Origin: Actinoplanes sp. DH11
Lineage (GTDB): Bacteria; Actinomycetota; Actinomycetes; Mycobacteriales; Micromonosporaceae
Assembly (NCBI RefSeq): GCF_020873875.1
Contig: NZ_JAHWGU010000005.1
Location: forward strand, 186,001-250,000
DNA: 64,000 nucleotides
Reading direction: 5' to 3'
Numbering within the stretch: the stretch's first letter is position 1; each line of letters starts with the position of its first letter. Of this stretch, positions 1 to 7,734 are shown piece after piece. A program made the position numbers and the translations under genes. The notes under the pieces are model-generated. The model ran no database searches and was not told the DNA's origin. It saw nothing but the letters and a program-made list of their open reading frames with translations.

Positions 1-1
1 C

Positions 2-1138
2 GAGAATGGCGTGTACGCATTCGCTCATCTCACCTTCCAGGAGTTTCTCGCCGCGGTTCGCTTGCGCGAGCAGAGTCAGCACGGATATCTGGCCGCACGT
101 ACTGACAACCCGTGGTGGCGGGAGGTGACGCTGCTCTACTGCGCCAATGCGGACGCCGGCCCGATTGTTGAGGCTTGTCTTCGTGAGGACACGGTTCGAT
201 CGCTTCTGCTCGCGTCCGACTGTGCCGAGGTGGCCCGGGAGCTCGATCCTCGATTGCGTCAGCAGCTGGACTGGGTGCTCTCCAACGAGACACACTCCGG
301 TGACCTCCGGCGTGCGGGGCTCATCGGGCAGGTGATCCTGGCCCGCAAGCTGCGTCGCGTGCGTCATCCGCGGCCCGGATTGGTTCTGGTCAGTGAGCCG
401 ATCACTAATGCGGAGTTCGATCTGTACCTACGGGTGAGCAAGGGGGACAGCCCGGCGTACTGGCCCGCTCACTGGACGAGAGCTCTGGTGCTCCGTCGAC
501 CCGACGATCCGGTCGTCGGTCTGACGGTCAAGGAGAAAAAGGCGTTCTGTTCCTGGGTGAGTTCGAGCAGTGAATGGACTTACGGTGTTGACTCGTTCGA
601 TGCGTGGACTTGGCCGGAGTCGATCGAGTTCCCCGAGGAGGGGGCGGTGACAAAGATTGATTTCTCCTTCGACGCAACCGACCGTGAATCAGTCAGTTCC
701 GGTGGATCAATTATCGCCAAAGAGTCTTATCTTGATGCTGTCTGCGGCGTTTCGCATCAAGGCCTACGCCACTGGAATGGCGGTTGGGGCGAGCGACCCG
801 CCGGAGCAGCTGGATTCGTGAGCGCTGCCGACATGGCCAACGCCATACGATCTGTTCGTGTCAAGCTCCGCCTTATGCGGCTCCTCGACAACGGCTTCGT
901 CTGTCTCGACAACATCGAGGATGTGTGGGCCGGTTGGCAGTCATCTCCGGACCGTGACCCGGATGACCTGCTGGTGATTGTGGAAAGCGCATGTGAACTC
1001 GCCGAATCGGTCTGGCACTCTCATCACGGCCTGATGGCCGACGAGGTGACACGTGTGCTGGACTGCGCCATCATGCTGCACTGGCAGGCCAGCGGTCTGA
1101 TCAGGTCGACAGCCCAACTGTGGTTGCGCCGCTCTTGA
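2..1138 (+). CDS. NACHT-type STAND NTPase fused to formylglycine-enzyme-like domain, C-terminal part
   Basis: The frame is open at the left edge, so the start and presumably the NTPase core lie outside the window. The first visible residues, YAFAHLTFQEFLAA, match the conserved end of the NACHT helical region (F.H.tfqEflAA). About residues 125-285 resemble an FGE/SUMF1-like sulfatase-modifying fold: ITNAEFDLYL, then PVVGLTVKEKKAFCSWV, and near the end GFVSAADMAN / VRVKLRLMRLL. A last segment of about 80 residues is unassigned. STAND NTPases of this kind are often sensors in bacterial defence or signalling; that role is inference here. By eye the DNA is less GC-rich and has more A/T third positions than the genes to its right, which suggests transfer. 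Domain order is well supported; function is not. Confidence 0.72.
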   Translation, partial: ENGVYAFAHLTFQEFLAAVRLREQSQHGYLAARTDNPWWREVTLLYCANADAGPIVEACLREDTVRSLLLASDCAEVARELDPRLRQQLDWVLSNETHSGDLRRAGLIGQVILARKLRRVRHPRPGLVLVSEPITNAEFDLYLRVSKGDSPAYWPAHWTRALVLRRPDDPVVGLTVKEKKAFCSWVSSSSEWTYGVDSFDAWTWPESIEFPEEGAVTKIDFSFDATDRESVSSGGSIIAKESYLDAVCGVSHQGLRHWNGGWGERPAGAAGFVSAADMANAIRSVRVKLRLMRLLDNGFVCLDNIEDVWAGWQSSPDRDPDDLLVIVESACELAESVWHSHHGLMADEVTRVLDCAIMLHWQASGLIRSTAQLWLRRS

Positions 1139-1228
1139 CGATCCAGATCCGCTGTCTCCAGAGGCCGGGGCGCCTGCTCCACCGCACACTCCCGTGCCGA
1201 AGCCTCCGGGTGGGAACCGATCGCCTCG

Positions 1229-1621
1229 TCAGCGGCGCCGCGCGTCCCACGCCAGGGCCAGGCCGGTCGCCACCGCGCCTGCGCCCTCCCACGCGGCGAC
1301 GCCCAGGAAGCCGCCCGGTGCGACGCCGGTGAGCACCAGGGTGGTGAAGACCGCGCAGGTGAGCAGCCGGAACGGGACCGTGAACCGGAAGAACGGGCGC
1401 CATCGGGTGGCCGCTGCCACCAGGTAGTACACGCCCATGTTGAGCGAGGCCATCGACGACGCCGTCACGAACACCCGGGTCGAGTCGGGGACGTCGGTGG
1501 CGAAACCGGAACTGCCGAGGACCACCGCCGGCGCGAGCAGGCCGGCCACGCCGAAGAGCGCCGCCATCGCACCGAACACGGCGACCGTCCAGCCCGCGGC
1601 CGAACCCGGGGAGAATCTCAC
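1229..1621 (-). CDS. Small integral membrane protein, unknown function
   Basis: A 130-residue protein with about four hydrophobic segments (AVFGAMAALFGVAGLLAPAV; MGVYYLVAAA; LLTCAVFTTLVLTGV; AWEGAGAVATGLALAW) and a basic end, DARRR. The GTG at 1621 is chosen because TAGATT lies seven bases upstream (1634-1629), a leaderless -10 arrangement seen repeatedly in this window, and because no Shine-Dalgarno is visible. The frame is open further upstream, but that part is a 21-bp tandem repeat with no membrane character. It follows the flavin reductase on the same strand. I do not recognise the family. Confidence 0.62.
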   Translation of the reverse strand: MRFSPGSAAGWTVAVFGAMAALFGVAGLLAPAVVLGSSGFATDVPDSTRVFVTASSMASLNMGVYYLVAAATRWRPFFRFTVPFRLLTCAVFTTLVLTGVAPGGFLGVAAWEGAGAVATGLALAWDARRR

Positions 1622-1625
1622 GCGG

Positions 1626-1751
1626 ATCAATCTAACCGAAGCGTGGATCAATCCAACCGGGGCGTGGATCGATCCCACTGAGGCGTCGATCAATGCAGTT
1701 AAGGCGCCGATCAAAGCAGTTGAGGCGCCGGTCGATCTAGCCGAGGCGCCG
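1626..1751. repeat. 21-bp tandem repeat array across the flavin reductase stop codon
   Basis: Six imperfect 21-bp units run at 1731-1751, 1710-1730, 1689-1709, 1668-1688, 1647-1667 and 1626-1646. Read on the minus strand each starts like CGGCGCCTC or CCACGC and ends near GAT. The first unit contains the last codons and TAG stop of the flavin reductase gene; the last unit supplies the TAGATT hexamer in front of the membrane-protein gene. Units have drifted apart (roughly 65-85 percent similar by eye), so the array is not recent. Confidence 0.88.
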
Positions 1752-2222
1752 GAACCGGCTGCCGTGGAACACCAGTGGCGGCACGTCGGGATCGGCGTCC
1801 AGGTCGTGCACCCGCAGCAGCACGATGTCGTGGTCACCGGCCGGGATCTCGCGTTCGACCGAGCAGTCCAGCCACGCGCTGGAGCCGTCGAGCAGGATCG
1901 CGCCGTCTTCACTGGCCCGCCAGTCGAGGGCCGCGAACCGGTCGGCGTCGCGGGCGCTGAGCTGGCGGCCGGCGTTCTCCTGGTGTGCGCCGAGCACGCT
2001 GACGCCGACCCGGCCGGCCTGCCGCAGCACCGGCCAGGTGGTCGAGGTGTGCGCCACGCAGACCGACACCATCGGCGGGTCCAGCGAGACCGAGACGAAG
2101 GAGTTGGCGACGAGGCCGCGCGGTTCGCCGTCGATCAGGGCCGCGACGACCGTCACGCCGGTCGGGAAGGAGCCGAAGACCCGGCGCAGCCGTAGTGGTT
2201 CGAGCGCTGATCGCATGGTCAT
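1737..2222 (-). CDS. Flavin reductase (FMN-binding split-barrel) family protein
   Basis: A 161-residue protein with the pattern of NAD(P)H:flavin oxidoreductases of the HpaC/FRE type: FGSFPTGVTVVAA near the start, GLVANSFVSVSLDPPMVSVCV (flavin-binding loop), then FAALDW and an acidic DHDIVLLRV region. Such enzymes reduce free FMN for a partner monooxygenase. No monooxygenase gene lies nearby, so the partner is unknown. The ATG at 2222 has AGGAG seven bases upstream. A second ATG two codons in is less likely. The gene ends inside a 21-bp repeat array. Confidence 0.85.
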   Translation of the reverse strand: MTMRSALEPLRLRRVFGSFPTGVTVVAALIDGEPRGLVANSFVSVSLDPPMVSVCVAHTSTTWPVLRQAGRVGVSVLGAHQENAGRQLSARDADRFAALDWRASEDGAILLDGSSAWLDCSVEREIPAGDHDIVLLRVHDLDADPDVPPLVFHGSRFRRLG

Positions 2223-2328
2223 GGTGGTGCTCCTGTTCCGCTGGTTCGAAACTAGAACGCGCCGCCGGAGCTTGCCACCCGGCCGCCGATCCAGGGACGA
2301 ACCTCACGTCGTCCGGGCTCTGCCGGGT

Positions 2329-2760
2329 TCAGCGCCGGGCTGCCATCGCCTCCACGCCGGAGATCACCAGGTCGACACAGAACGCGTAATAGCGGTCCAC
2401 GTCCGGTTCGGTGCCCAGCGAGGCCGCGTACTCCACCAGCTTCGGGTAGCGGTCGGCGGGAAGCAGCTCCATCTCCAGGCGCTTCGTGCGGCGCCACTCG
2501 GCCTCCTTGTCGGCGGACATGCCGGGCGGGCACCCGGGCTGGCCGGAGACCAGGCCGATCGCCGCGTTCAGCAGGTGCATGGCGATCCAGCAGCCCTCCT
2601 CGACGGTGAACCCGGCGTCGGCGAGCAGGTCGAGCGTCTCGTTCGTCGCGCGGGTGAAGCTCTCCGTCCGCGTCTTGTCGACCGCGTGCGGCAGAACCGG
2701 CAGGGACGGGTGCTCGCGCATCACCCCGACCACCGTCTCGAACAGCGTGCGGAGCCCCAG
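2329..2760 (-). pseudogene. TetR-family regulator, C-terminal ligand-binding fragment
   Basis: The translation (LGLRTLFETV, then GVMREHPSLP, TLDLLADAGF, CWIAMHLLNAAIGLVSG and a C-terminal DRYYAFCVDLVISGVEAM) matches the helical C-terminal domain of TetR-family repressors. The N-terminal helix-turn-helix of about 60 residues is absent. Only about 135 bases separate the recognisable domain from the end of pnuC, and no frame there gives an HTH. There is no convincing start codon with a ribosome site. The most likely reading is a truncated pseudogene whose 5' part was lost by deletion. Confidence 0.6.
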
Positions 2761-2895
2761 TTGTCGCTGGTGGTAGCCGCGGTGCTGGTCGCGGCGGGCG
2801 TGCCGGTGAGCCTGTGGATGCTGCGCCGGGTCCGGACGGCGACGCCGGCCGCGAGCCGAAGATCCTCGAGCCGGCGTAGGGAACGGCCTGGCCGC

Positions 2896-3603
2896 TCAGG
2901 CCGCGGCCGGCTGCACCGCCGGCCGCGGCGCCTCCACCCGGGAGATCCGCAACCAGACCACGAAACCCCAGATCACGAACACCGCGTAGACGGCGTAGAG
3001 GATCGCCGACGGGTAGTAGCCGAAATGGATGAGCTCGGGGACGCCGACCAGGTCCACGGCGATCCAGCAGAGCCAGAACTCGACCCAGCCGCGGGCCATC
3101 GCGTACGTCGCCAGGATCGAGCCCACGAAGATCCACGAGTCGGCCAGGTAGTACCACCAGGGGACCGGGAAGCCGGCGCCGATCTCGCGGAACGCCACGA
3201 AGCAGAGACCCACCGCGGCGAGGGCCACCGGAATGATGATCATCCGCTGGCGGCGGCCGGCCCAGTGCGGGATCACCGCGGTGCCGTGGTCGCGCTTGCG
3301 GTTGCGCCGCCAGGCCCACCAGCCGTAGACGCTGGTGGCCACGAAGAAGACCTGCCGGGCGGCCTGGCCGTAGAGCGGGGTGCCCTGGTCGTTGCCGAGC
3401 GCCTGACCCAGGAAGACGGTGAACAGCAGCAGGTTGCCGACGATGCCGACCGGCCACGCCCAGGCGTTGCGGCGCAGGCCGAACAGGGCCGAGCCGAGGC
3501 CGAACGCGTTGCCGACGATCTCCCGCCAGTAGATCGCCTGGTCCGCTGTCACCTGCCACTTCGCGTGGTAAAAGACGCTCAACAGGTGATCGATCCAGGT
3601 CAT
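2896..3603 (-). CDS. pnuC: PnuC-family nicotinamide riboside (or related vitamin) transporter
   Basis: A 235-residue multi-pass membrane protein. The family hallmarks are WAWPVGIVGNLLLF after the first helix, VFFVATSVYGWWAWRR in the middle, and SWIFVGSILATYAMARGWVEFW followed by WIAVDLVGVPELI near the end. PnuC carriers move unphosphorylated nicotinamide riboside, thiamine or riboflavin by facilitated diffusion; the specificity cannot be read here. The ATG at 3603 faces the corA start with only 21 bases between. TAGGGT five bases before the ATG, and no Shine-Dalgarno, point to leaderless translation. An NrtR-like regulator occurs at 38 kb, but no shared operator was found here. Confidence 0.87.
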   Translation of the reverse strand: MTWIDHLLSVFYHAKWQVTADQAIYWREIVGNAFGLGSALFGLRRNAWAWPVGIVGNLLLFTVFLGQALGNDQGTPLYGQAARQVFFVATSVYGWWAWRRNRKRDHGTAVIPHWAGRRQRMIIIPVALAAVGLCFVAFREIGAGFPVPWWYYLADSWIFVGSILATYAMARGWVEFWLCWIAVDLVGVPELIHFGYYPSAILYAVYAVFVIWGFVVWLRISRVEAPRPAVQPAAA

Positions 3604-3624
3604 GGTTCACCCTACTGTGGTCCG
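3604..3624. promoter_or_regulatory. Overlapping divergent leaderless promoters (pnuC / corA)
   Basis: On the plus strand TACTGT (3613-3618) sits six bases before the corA GTG. On the minus strand TAGGGT (3614-3609) sits five bases before the pnuC ATG. The two hexamers share two base pairs. Both fit the actinobacterial -10 pattern TANNNT at leaderless spacing. The -35 regions would lie inside the opposite gene. Confidence 0.65.
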
Positions 3625-4662
3625 GTGAGCGCCACACCTACCCGAACCCGGCTCTATGCCGACGGTCACGTCGTTGCCGAGGACTTCCCGATCGCGGAGA
3701 CGAGTGCCCGGCTGCGTGCCCGGCCCGGCACGGTGGCCTGGATCGACCTGCTGGACCCGCACGAGACCGATCTGCAGGCCCTGGCCGAGGACTTCGGGCT
3801 GCACCCCCTCGCCGTCGAGGACGCGCTGCACGCGCACGAGCGGCCGAAACTCGACAGGTACGACGGCCACCTGTTCATGAACGTCTACGCGGTCCGGTTC
3901 CACCACGAGGGAACCTCGGTGGTGGCCGACAAGATCGAGATCAGCGCCTTCGTCACGGACCGGGCGCTGATCACCGTGCACAAGGTGCCCGGCGACGTCG
4001 AGGCGCTCGTCGCCCGCTGGGACGCCGACACCGGGCTGGGTGCCGCCGGCGGGCTCAACTTCCTGGTGTACGGGCTGCTGGACACCGTCGTCGACAGCCA
4101 GCAGACGGCGGCCCGGGCGATCGACGAGGCGATGGACGCTGCCGAGGACTCGCTGCTCGAGGCGGGTGGCGCACCGCGGGCCGTCCGGCACTACGGCTTC
4201 GCGCTGCGCAAGGCGCTGTCCTACCTGCGCCGGGCGGTGGCCCCGATGCCCGACGTGGTGCGGCGGACCGTGCAGGCCGACATCGGGCAGGCTGACATCG
4301 GGCAGGCCGGCAGCGCGCACGCCGATGGCGCGCACGCGGCCGACCGGCTGCGTCCCTACTACCGCGATGTGGAGGACCACGCGCAGCAGGCCGCCGAACT
4401 CGTCGAGCACTCGCTGACCCGGATCAACGAACTGCTCGACGCCGACCTAGCCGAGCAGAGCAACGTCTTGAACGAGGTCACCCGCAAACTTGCCGCCTGG
4501 GCCGCGATCATCGCGGTGCCGACGGCGCTGACCGGCTATTTCGGGCAGAACTTGCCGTACCCGGGATATGAGCGGCCGTGGGGTTTCGTGCTGAGCACCG
4601 CCCTCATCGTGATCTCGGCGGGCGGTCTCTACGGCTTCCTGAAAAAACGCGGGTGGCTCTAG
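3625..4662 (+). CDS. corA: CorA-like divalent metal (Mg2+/Co2+) channel protein
   Basis: A 345-residue CorA/MIT-family protein. The cytoplasmic domain includes VAWIDLLDPHETDLQALAED and HPLAVEDALHAHERPKLDRY, followed by long helices and two C-terminal membrane helices: LAAWAAIIAVPTALTGYFGQN and WGFVLSTALIVISAGGLYGF. The signature loop is FGQN rather than the classical YGMN, as in many actinobacterial CorA-like proteins, so ion selectivity is less certain. A short duplication (GQADIGQAGSAHADGAH) lies before the last long helix. GTG 3625 is selected from the leaderless hexamer TACTGT. Confidence 0.88.
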   Translation: MSATPTRTRLYADGHVVAEDFPIAETSARLRARPGTVAWIDLLDPHETDLQALAEDFGLHPLAVEDALHAHERPKLDRYDGHLFMNVYAVRFHHEGTSVVADKIEISAFVTDRALITVHKVPGDVEALVARWDADTGLGAAGGLNFLVYGLLDTVVDSQQTAARAIDEAMDAAEDSLLEAGGAPRAVRHYGFALRKALSYLRRAVAPMPDVVRRTVQADIGQADIGQAGSAHADGAHAADRLRPYYRDVEDHAQQAAELVEHSLTRINELLDADLAEQSNVLNEVTRKLAAWAAIIAVPTALTGYFGQNLPYPGYERPWGFVLSTALIVISAGGLYGFLKKRGWL

Positions 4663-4707
4663 AAAAGTGAGGTGTGTAACGTCCCCGGCGGGAAAACGGG
4701 GGTGTCG

Positions 4708-7700
4708 ATGTTCTTGCTCGTGATCGGTGCGGTCCGGGCACGGACCGCACAGGTGCTGACGATCCTGTTGCTCGCCGCGCTGGCGGCCGCGGTGGCGGTG
4801 GCCGGGCCGTGGTACGGCTACGCCGCCGCCGGTCAGGCCGCGGAGGCGGATCTGGACGCGGCGCGCGCGGTCGAGCGGGTCGTCTCGGTCCGCACCGGTG
4901 TCGACACACAGGGCCAGCCGCAGGAGGCCGTCAGCCGGTTCACCGGCGACGTCCGGGCCAAGCTGCCGCCCGAGTTCGGTGAGCCGGTGGTCGGCGTCTC
5001 GGTCACCCTCAGCGCCCGGACCCCTGACGCGCCCGCCACGGCGATGTCGGTCGCCTCCCGCGACGGGTTCTGTGCGAACGTCCGCCTGGACGGCCCGTGC
5101 CCGAGCGCGGCCGGCGAGGTCGCCATCACCCATGAGGCGGCGGGCCGGCTCGGCGTCCGGGTCGGCGACCGGTTCTCGCTCATCAGCTCGGTCACGAACC
5201 GGCCGCTCGTCGCGCAGGTCGTCTCGCTCTACGCCCTGGCCGGCGTCTCCGGGACGTACTGGGCGGGCGAGATCTTCCGGACCCGGACCCAGATCGACCC
5301 GGCCTTCACGGTCCTCGACACGTTCGTGGAACGCCCGCTCTGGAACGCCACCATGGTCTACGACACCGAGCTGCCGCCCGACCTGATCCGGGGCGACGGT
5401 GGTTACGACCTGACGTCCGTGCTGGCCGCCACCGACACCCGGCTCATCGCGGGCGGTTTCCGGCTGCAGAGCACCACCGGGCCGCTGCTGGAGACGGTCG
5501 CCCGGGACCGGGCCACCATCCTGCGCGGCGTCCGCTCGGCCGGCGTGCAGACGCTGATACTCACCTGGTTCGCGATCGGCTTGGCCGGGTGGTACACGTT
5601 GCGCGACCGCCGGGCCGACACCGCCCTGCTCAAGCTCCGTGGCGTCAGCCGGTTCCGGATGCTGCGCCTGGCCTGGGGTCAGCACCTGGTGCCGCTGCTG
5701 ATCGGCGCGGCGATCGGTGTGCCGGCCGGGTTCCTGCTGGCGCGGTTGCTCGCCGGCGGCGTCCCGGGCGCGGCGGACCGGTCGAGCGCGCTCGACCAGT
5801 CGGTGGTCGCGGTGGTCGCGGTGCTGCTCGGCAGTCTCGCGGTGCTGGCCGCGGTCGAGGCCGCGATGCTCGGCCGGCCGGTGTCGGCACTGCTGCAGCG
5901 GGCCCTGCCGGGCCGCGGCGACTGGCGTTCGGCGCTGGCCGACCTGCTGCTGCTCGCGATCGCCGGTGCCGCGCTCTACCAGGCCCGCAGCGGTGGCGCC
6001 GGCGACGGGCTGGCGGAGGCCGCACCGGGTCTGGTCGCCCTCGCGCTCGGCCTGCTGCTGGCCCGGCTGCTGCGCCGGGTGGCCGGTCAGGCCGGCGCCG
6101 CGGCGCTGCGTGCCGGCCGGCTGCGACTCGGCCTGGCCGGCCTCCAGTTCTCCCGGTCACCCGGCATGGACCGGGTGTTCGCCCTGGTGGTGGTCGCGGT
6201 GGCGCTGTTCGTGACGGCGGGCGGCGCCTGGCGGGCCGATCAGATCGCCCGGGAGGAGCGCAGCGCCGCCGAGCTCGGCGCCACGCGGGTGCTCACCGTC
6301 GAGGCCGCCAACCGCACCGTGCTGCTGCACGCGGTCCGCACCGCCGACCCGGGCGGCACGCAGGCGATGGCCGTGGTGCGCAACCGCAACGACGACGACC
6401 TGGAGATCCTCGAGGTGGACACCTCCCGGCTCGCCGCGGTGGCCCGGTGGCGCCCCGAGTACGGGCCGATCGCCACTCTGCCGCAGGCCATGGCCGACGG
6501 CGCCCGCCCGTCGTCACCGGTCGTCACCGGTGACCGGCTCACCGTCCGGGCCCGCCGGGACGGCCCCGCTCCGGCACACCTCACTCTGCGGCTCCAGCAC
6601 GAGGCGACAGGTGCTCCGGTCACTGTCGCGTTCGGCGCCTTGCGGGCCGGCGAGCAGTCCGTGGACGCCCCGCTGCCCGGCTGCGCCGCCGCACCCGGCT
6701 GCCGGATCGTGCGGTGGGAGGTGACAAGCCCGCCGGACCGGCTCACCCGCTCCCGGCCGGCGGCGAAAGGCACCGTCGTGACGGTCCGCGAGCTGACCCA
6801 GCCGGGTTCCGGCGCGGCCGTGCTGGACCGCGGCATCCTCGGAGACGTGGCCCGCTGGCGGTCCGGGAGTGCCGGGGCGAACCTGGACATCGCCACCGCC
6901 GACGGCGCCCTGCGGATGTCCCCGGACGACAATCCCACCGAACTCAAACTGGCCGGCGTCGCGGCGTACGCGGCGGACTCCCCGATGCCGCTGCCGATCG
7001 TGCTGGCCGGCGCGGCGCCCGACCCCTGGCAGTACGACGACCGGATGCTCAAGTCCTACGGCCAGGCGGCACCGGTCCGGATCGCCGGCGTCGTCGCCAG
7101 CCTGCCGTCGGTGGGCCGCGACGGCGTGCTCACCGACCTGGACGCGGTGCGCCGCCTGGCCGCCGAGGCCGACGCCGGTGGCGAGTTCCAGGTGTGGCTG
7201 GCGCCCGGCGCACGACCCGGTCTGGTGGACGGCCTGACCGCGGCCGGCCTGGCGGTCTCCGGTGACGAGACCGTCACCGGCCGCACCGAGTGGCTCGGCT
7301 ATCAGGGCCCGGCCACGGTGGCGAGGTTCGCGCTGCTCAACGGACTGGCCGCGCTGCTCCTGGCGGCCGCCGTGCTGATGGTGGCGGCCACCGTGGACAA
7401 CCGGTCGCTGGATGTGCAACTGCATGCGCTGCGGGCACAGGGCCTGCCGGTCCGCACCGCCGTCTCCACCGGCTACGCCGGCACGACCGTGCTGGTGCTG
7501 ACCGGGCTCGCGGCCGGAGCGCTCGCCGCCGACCTGGCCGCCCGGCTCGTCGGCGGGGCCCTGCCGCCGTTCGCCGACGGCTGGCGAGTGCTGCCACCGC
7601 CCGACCCGCTGACCCCATGGGCCCTCGCGGTGGCGGCCACCGTGGCCCTCGCGGTGCTCGGTCTGGCCGCCCTCCTGGCGGTGCTGCCGCTGGTCCGCCG

Positions 7701-7734
7701 GCTGCGCAGCACCCGGGCGGAGGACCTCCGATGA
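4708..7734 (+). CDS. FtsX-type ABC transporter permease 1
   Basis: About 1008 residues. One N-terminal helix (TAQVLTILLLAALAAAVAVAG) is followed by a large extracytoplasmic region, then helix clusters including TLILTWFAIGLAGWYTL and HLVPLLIGAAIGVPAGFLLARLLAGG. A second large soluble region follows, then a C-terminal FtsX-like core (ALLNGLAALLLAAAVLMVAATV ... LRAQGLPVRTAVSTGY). This is the duplicated MacB/FtsX layout of permeases for lipids, peptides or antibiotics. The start is either GTG 4702 or ATG 4708; a G-run just upstream favours ATG. It is coupled to permease 2 by an ATGA overlap and shares the cassette with the ATPase at 10712. The substrate is unknown. Confidence 0.84.
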   Translation: MFLLVIGAVRARTAQVLTILLLAALAAAVAVAGPWYGYAAAGQAAEADLDAARAVERVVSVRTGVDTQGQPQEAVSRFTGDVRAKLPPEFGEPVVGVSVTLSARTPDAPATAMSVASRDGFCANVRLDGPCPSAAGEVAITHEAAGRLGVRVGDRFSLISSVTNRPLVAQVVSLYALAGVSGTYWAGEIFRTRTQIDPAFTVLDTFVERPLWNATMVYDTELPPDLIRGDGGYDLTSVLAATDTRLIAGGFRLQSTTGPLLETVARDRATILRGVRSAGVQTLILTWFAIGLAGWYTLRDRRADTALLKLRGVSRFRMLRLAWGQHLVPLLIGAAIGVPAGFLLARLLAGGVPGAADRSSALDQSVVAVVAVLLGSLAVLAAVEAAMLGRPVSALLQRALPGRGDWRSALADLLLLAIAGAALYQARSGGAGDGLAEAAPGLVALALGLLLARLLRRVAGQAGAAALRAGRLRLGLAGLQFSRSPGMDRVFALVVVAVALFVTAGGAWRADQIAREERSAAELGATRVLTVEAANRTVLLHAVRTADPGGTQAMAVVRNRNDDDLEILEVDTSRLAAVARWRPEYGPIATLPQAMADGARPSSPVVTGDRLTVRARRDGPAPAHLTLRLQHEATGAPVTVAFGALRAGEQSVDAPLPGCAAAPGCRIVRWEVTSPPDRLTRSRPAAKGTVVTVRELTQPGSGAAVLDRGILGDVARWRSGSAGANLDIATADGALRMSPDDNPTELKLAGVAAYAADSPMPLPIVLAGAAPDPWQYDDRMLKSYGQAAPVRIAGVVASLPSVGRDGVLTDLDAVRRLAAEADAGGEFQVWLAPGARPGLVDGLTAAGLAVSGDETVTGRTEWLGYQGPATVARFALLNGLAALLLAAAVLMVAATVDNRSLDVQLHALRAQGLPVRTAVSTGYAGTTVLVLTGLAAGALAADLAARLVGGALPPFADGWRVLPPPDPLTPWALAVAATVALAVLGLAALLAVLPLVRRLRSTRAEDLR

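Noticed and set aside
1825-3624. A very long open frame on the plus strand running into corA
   Set aside because: Upstream of 3625 it is antisense to the flavin reductase and pnuC genes, with Arg/Pro/Gly-rich non-protein composition. Only the part from GTG 3625 is CorA.
2252-3637. A 461-codon minus-strand frame overlapping pnuC
   Set aside because: It is an alternative frame of pnuC and the TetR fragment with no domain signature.
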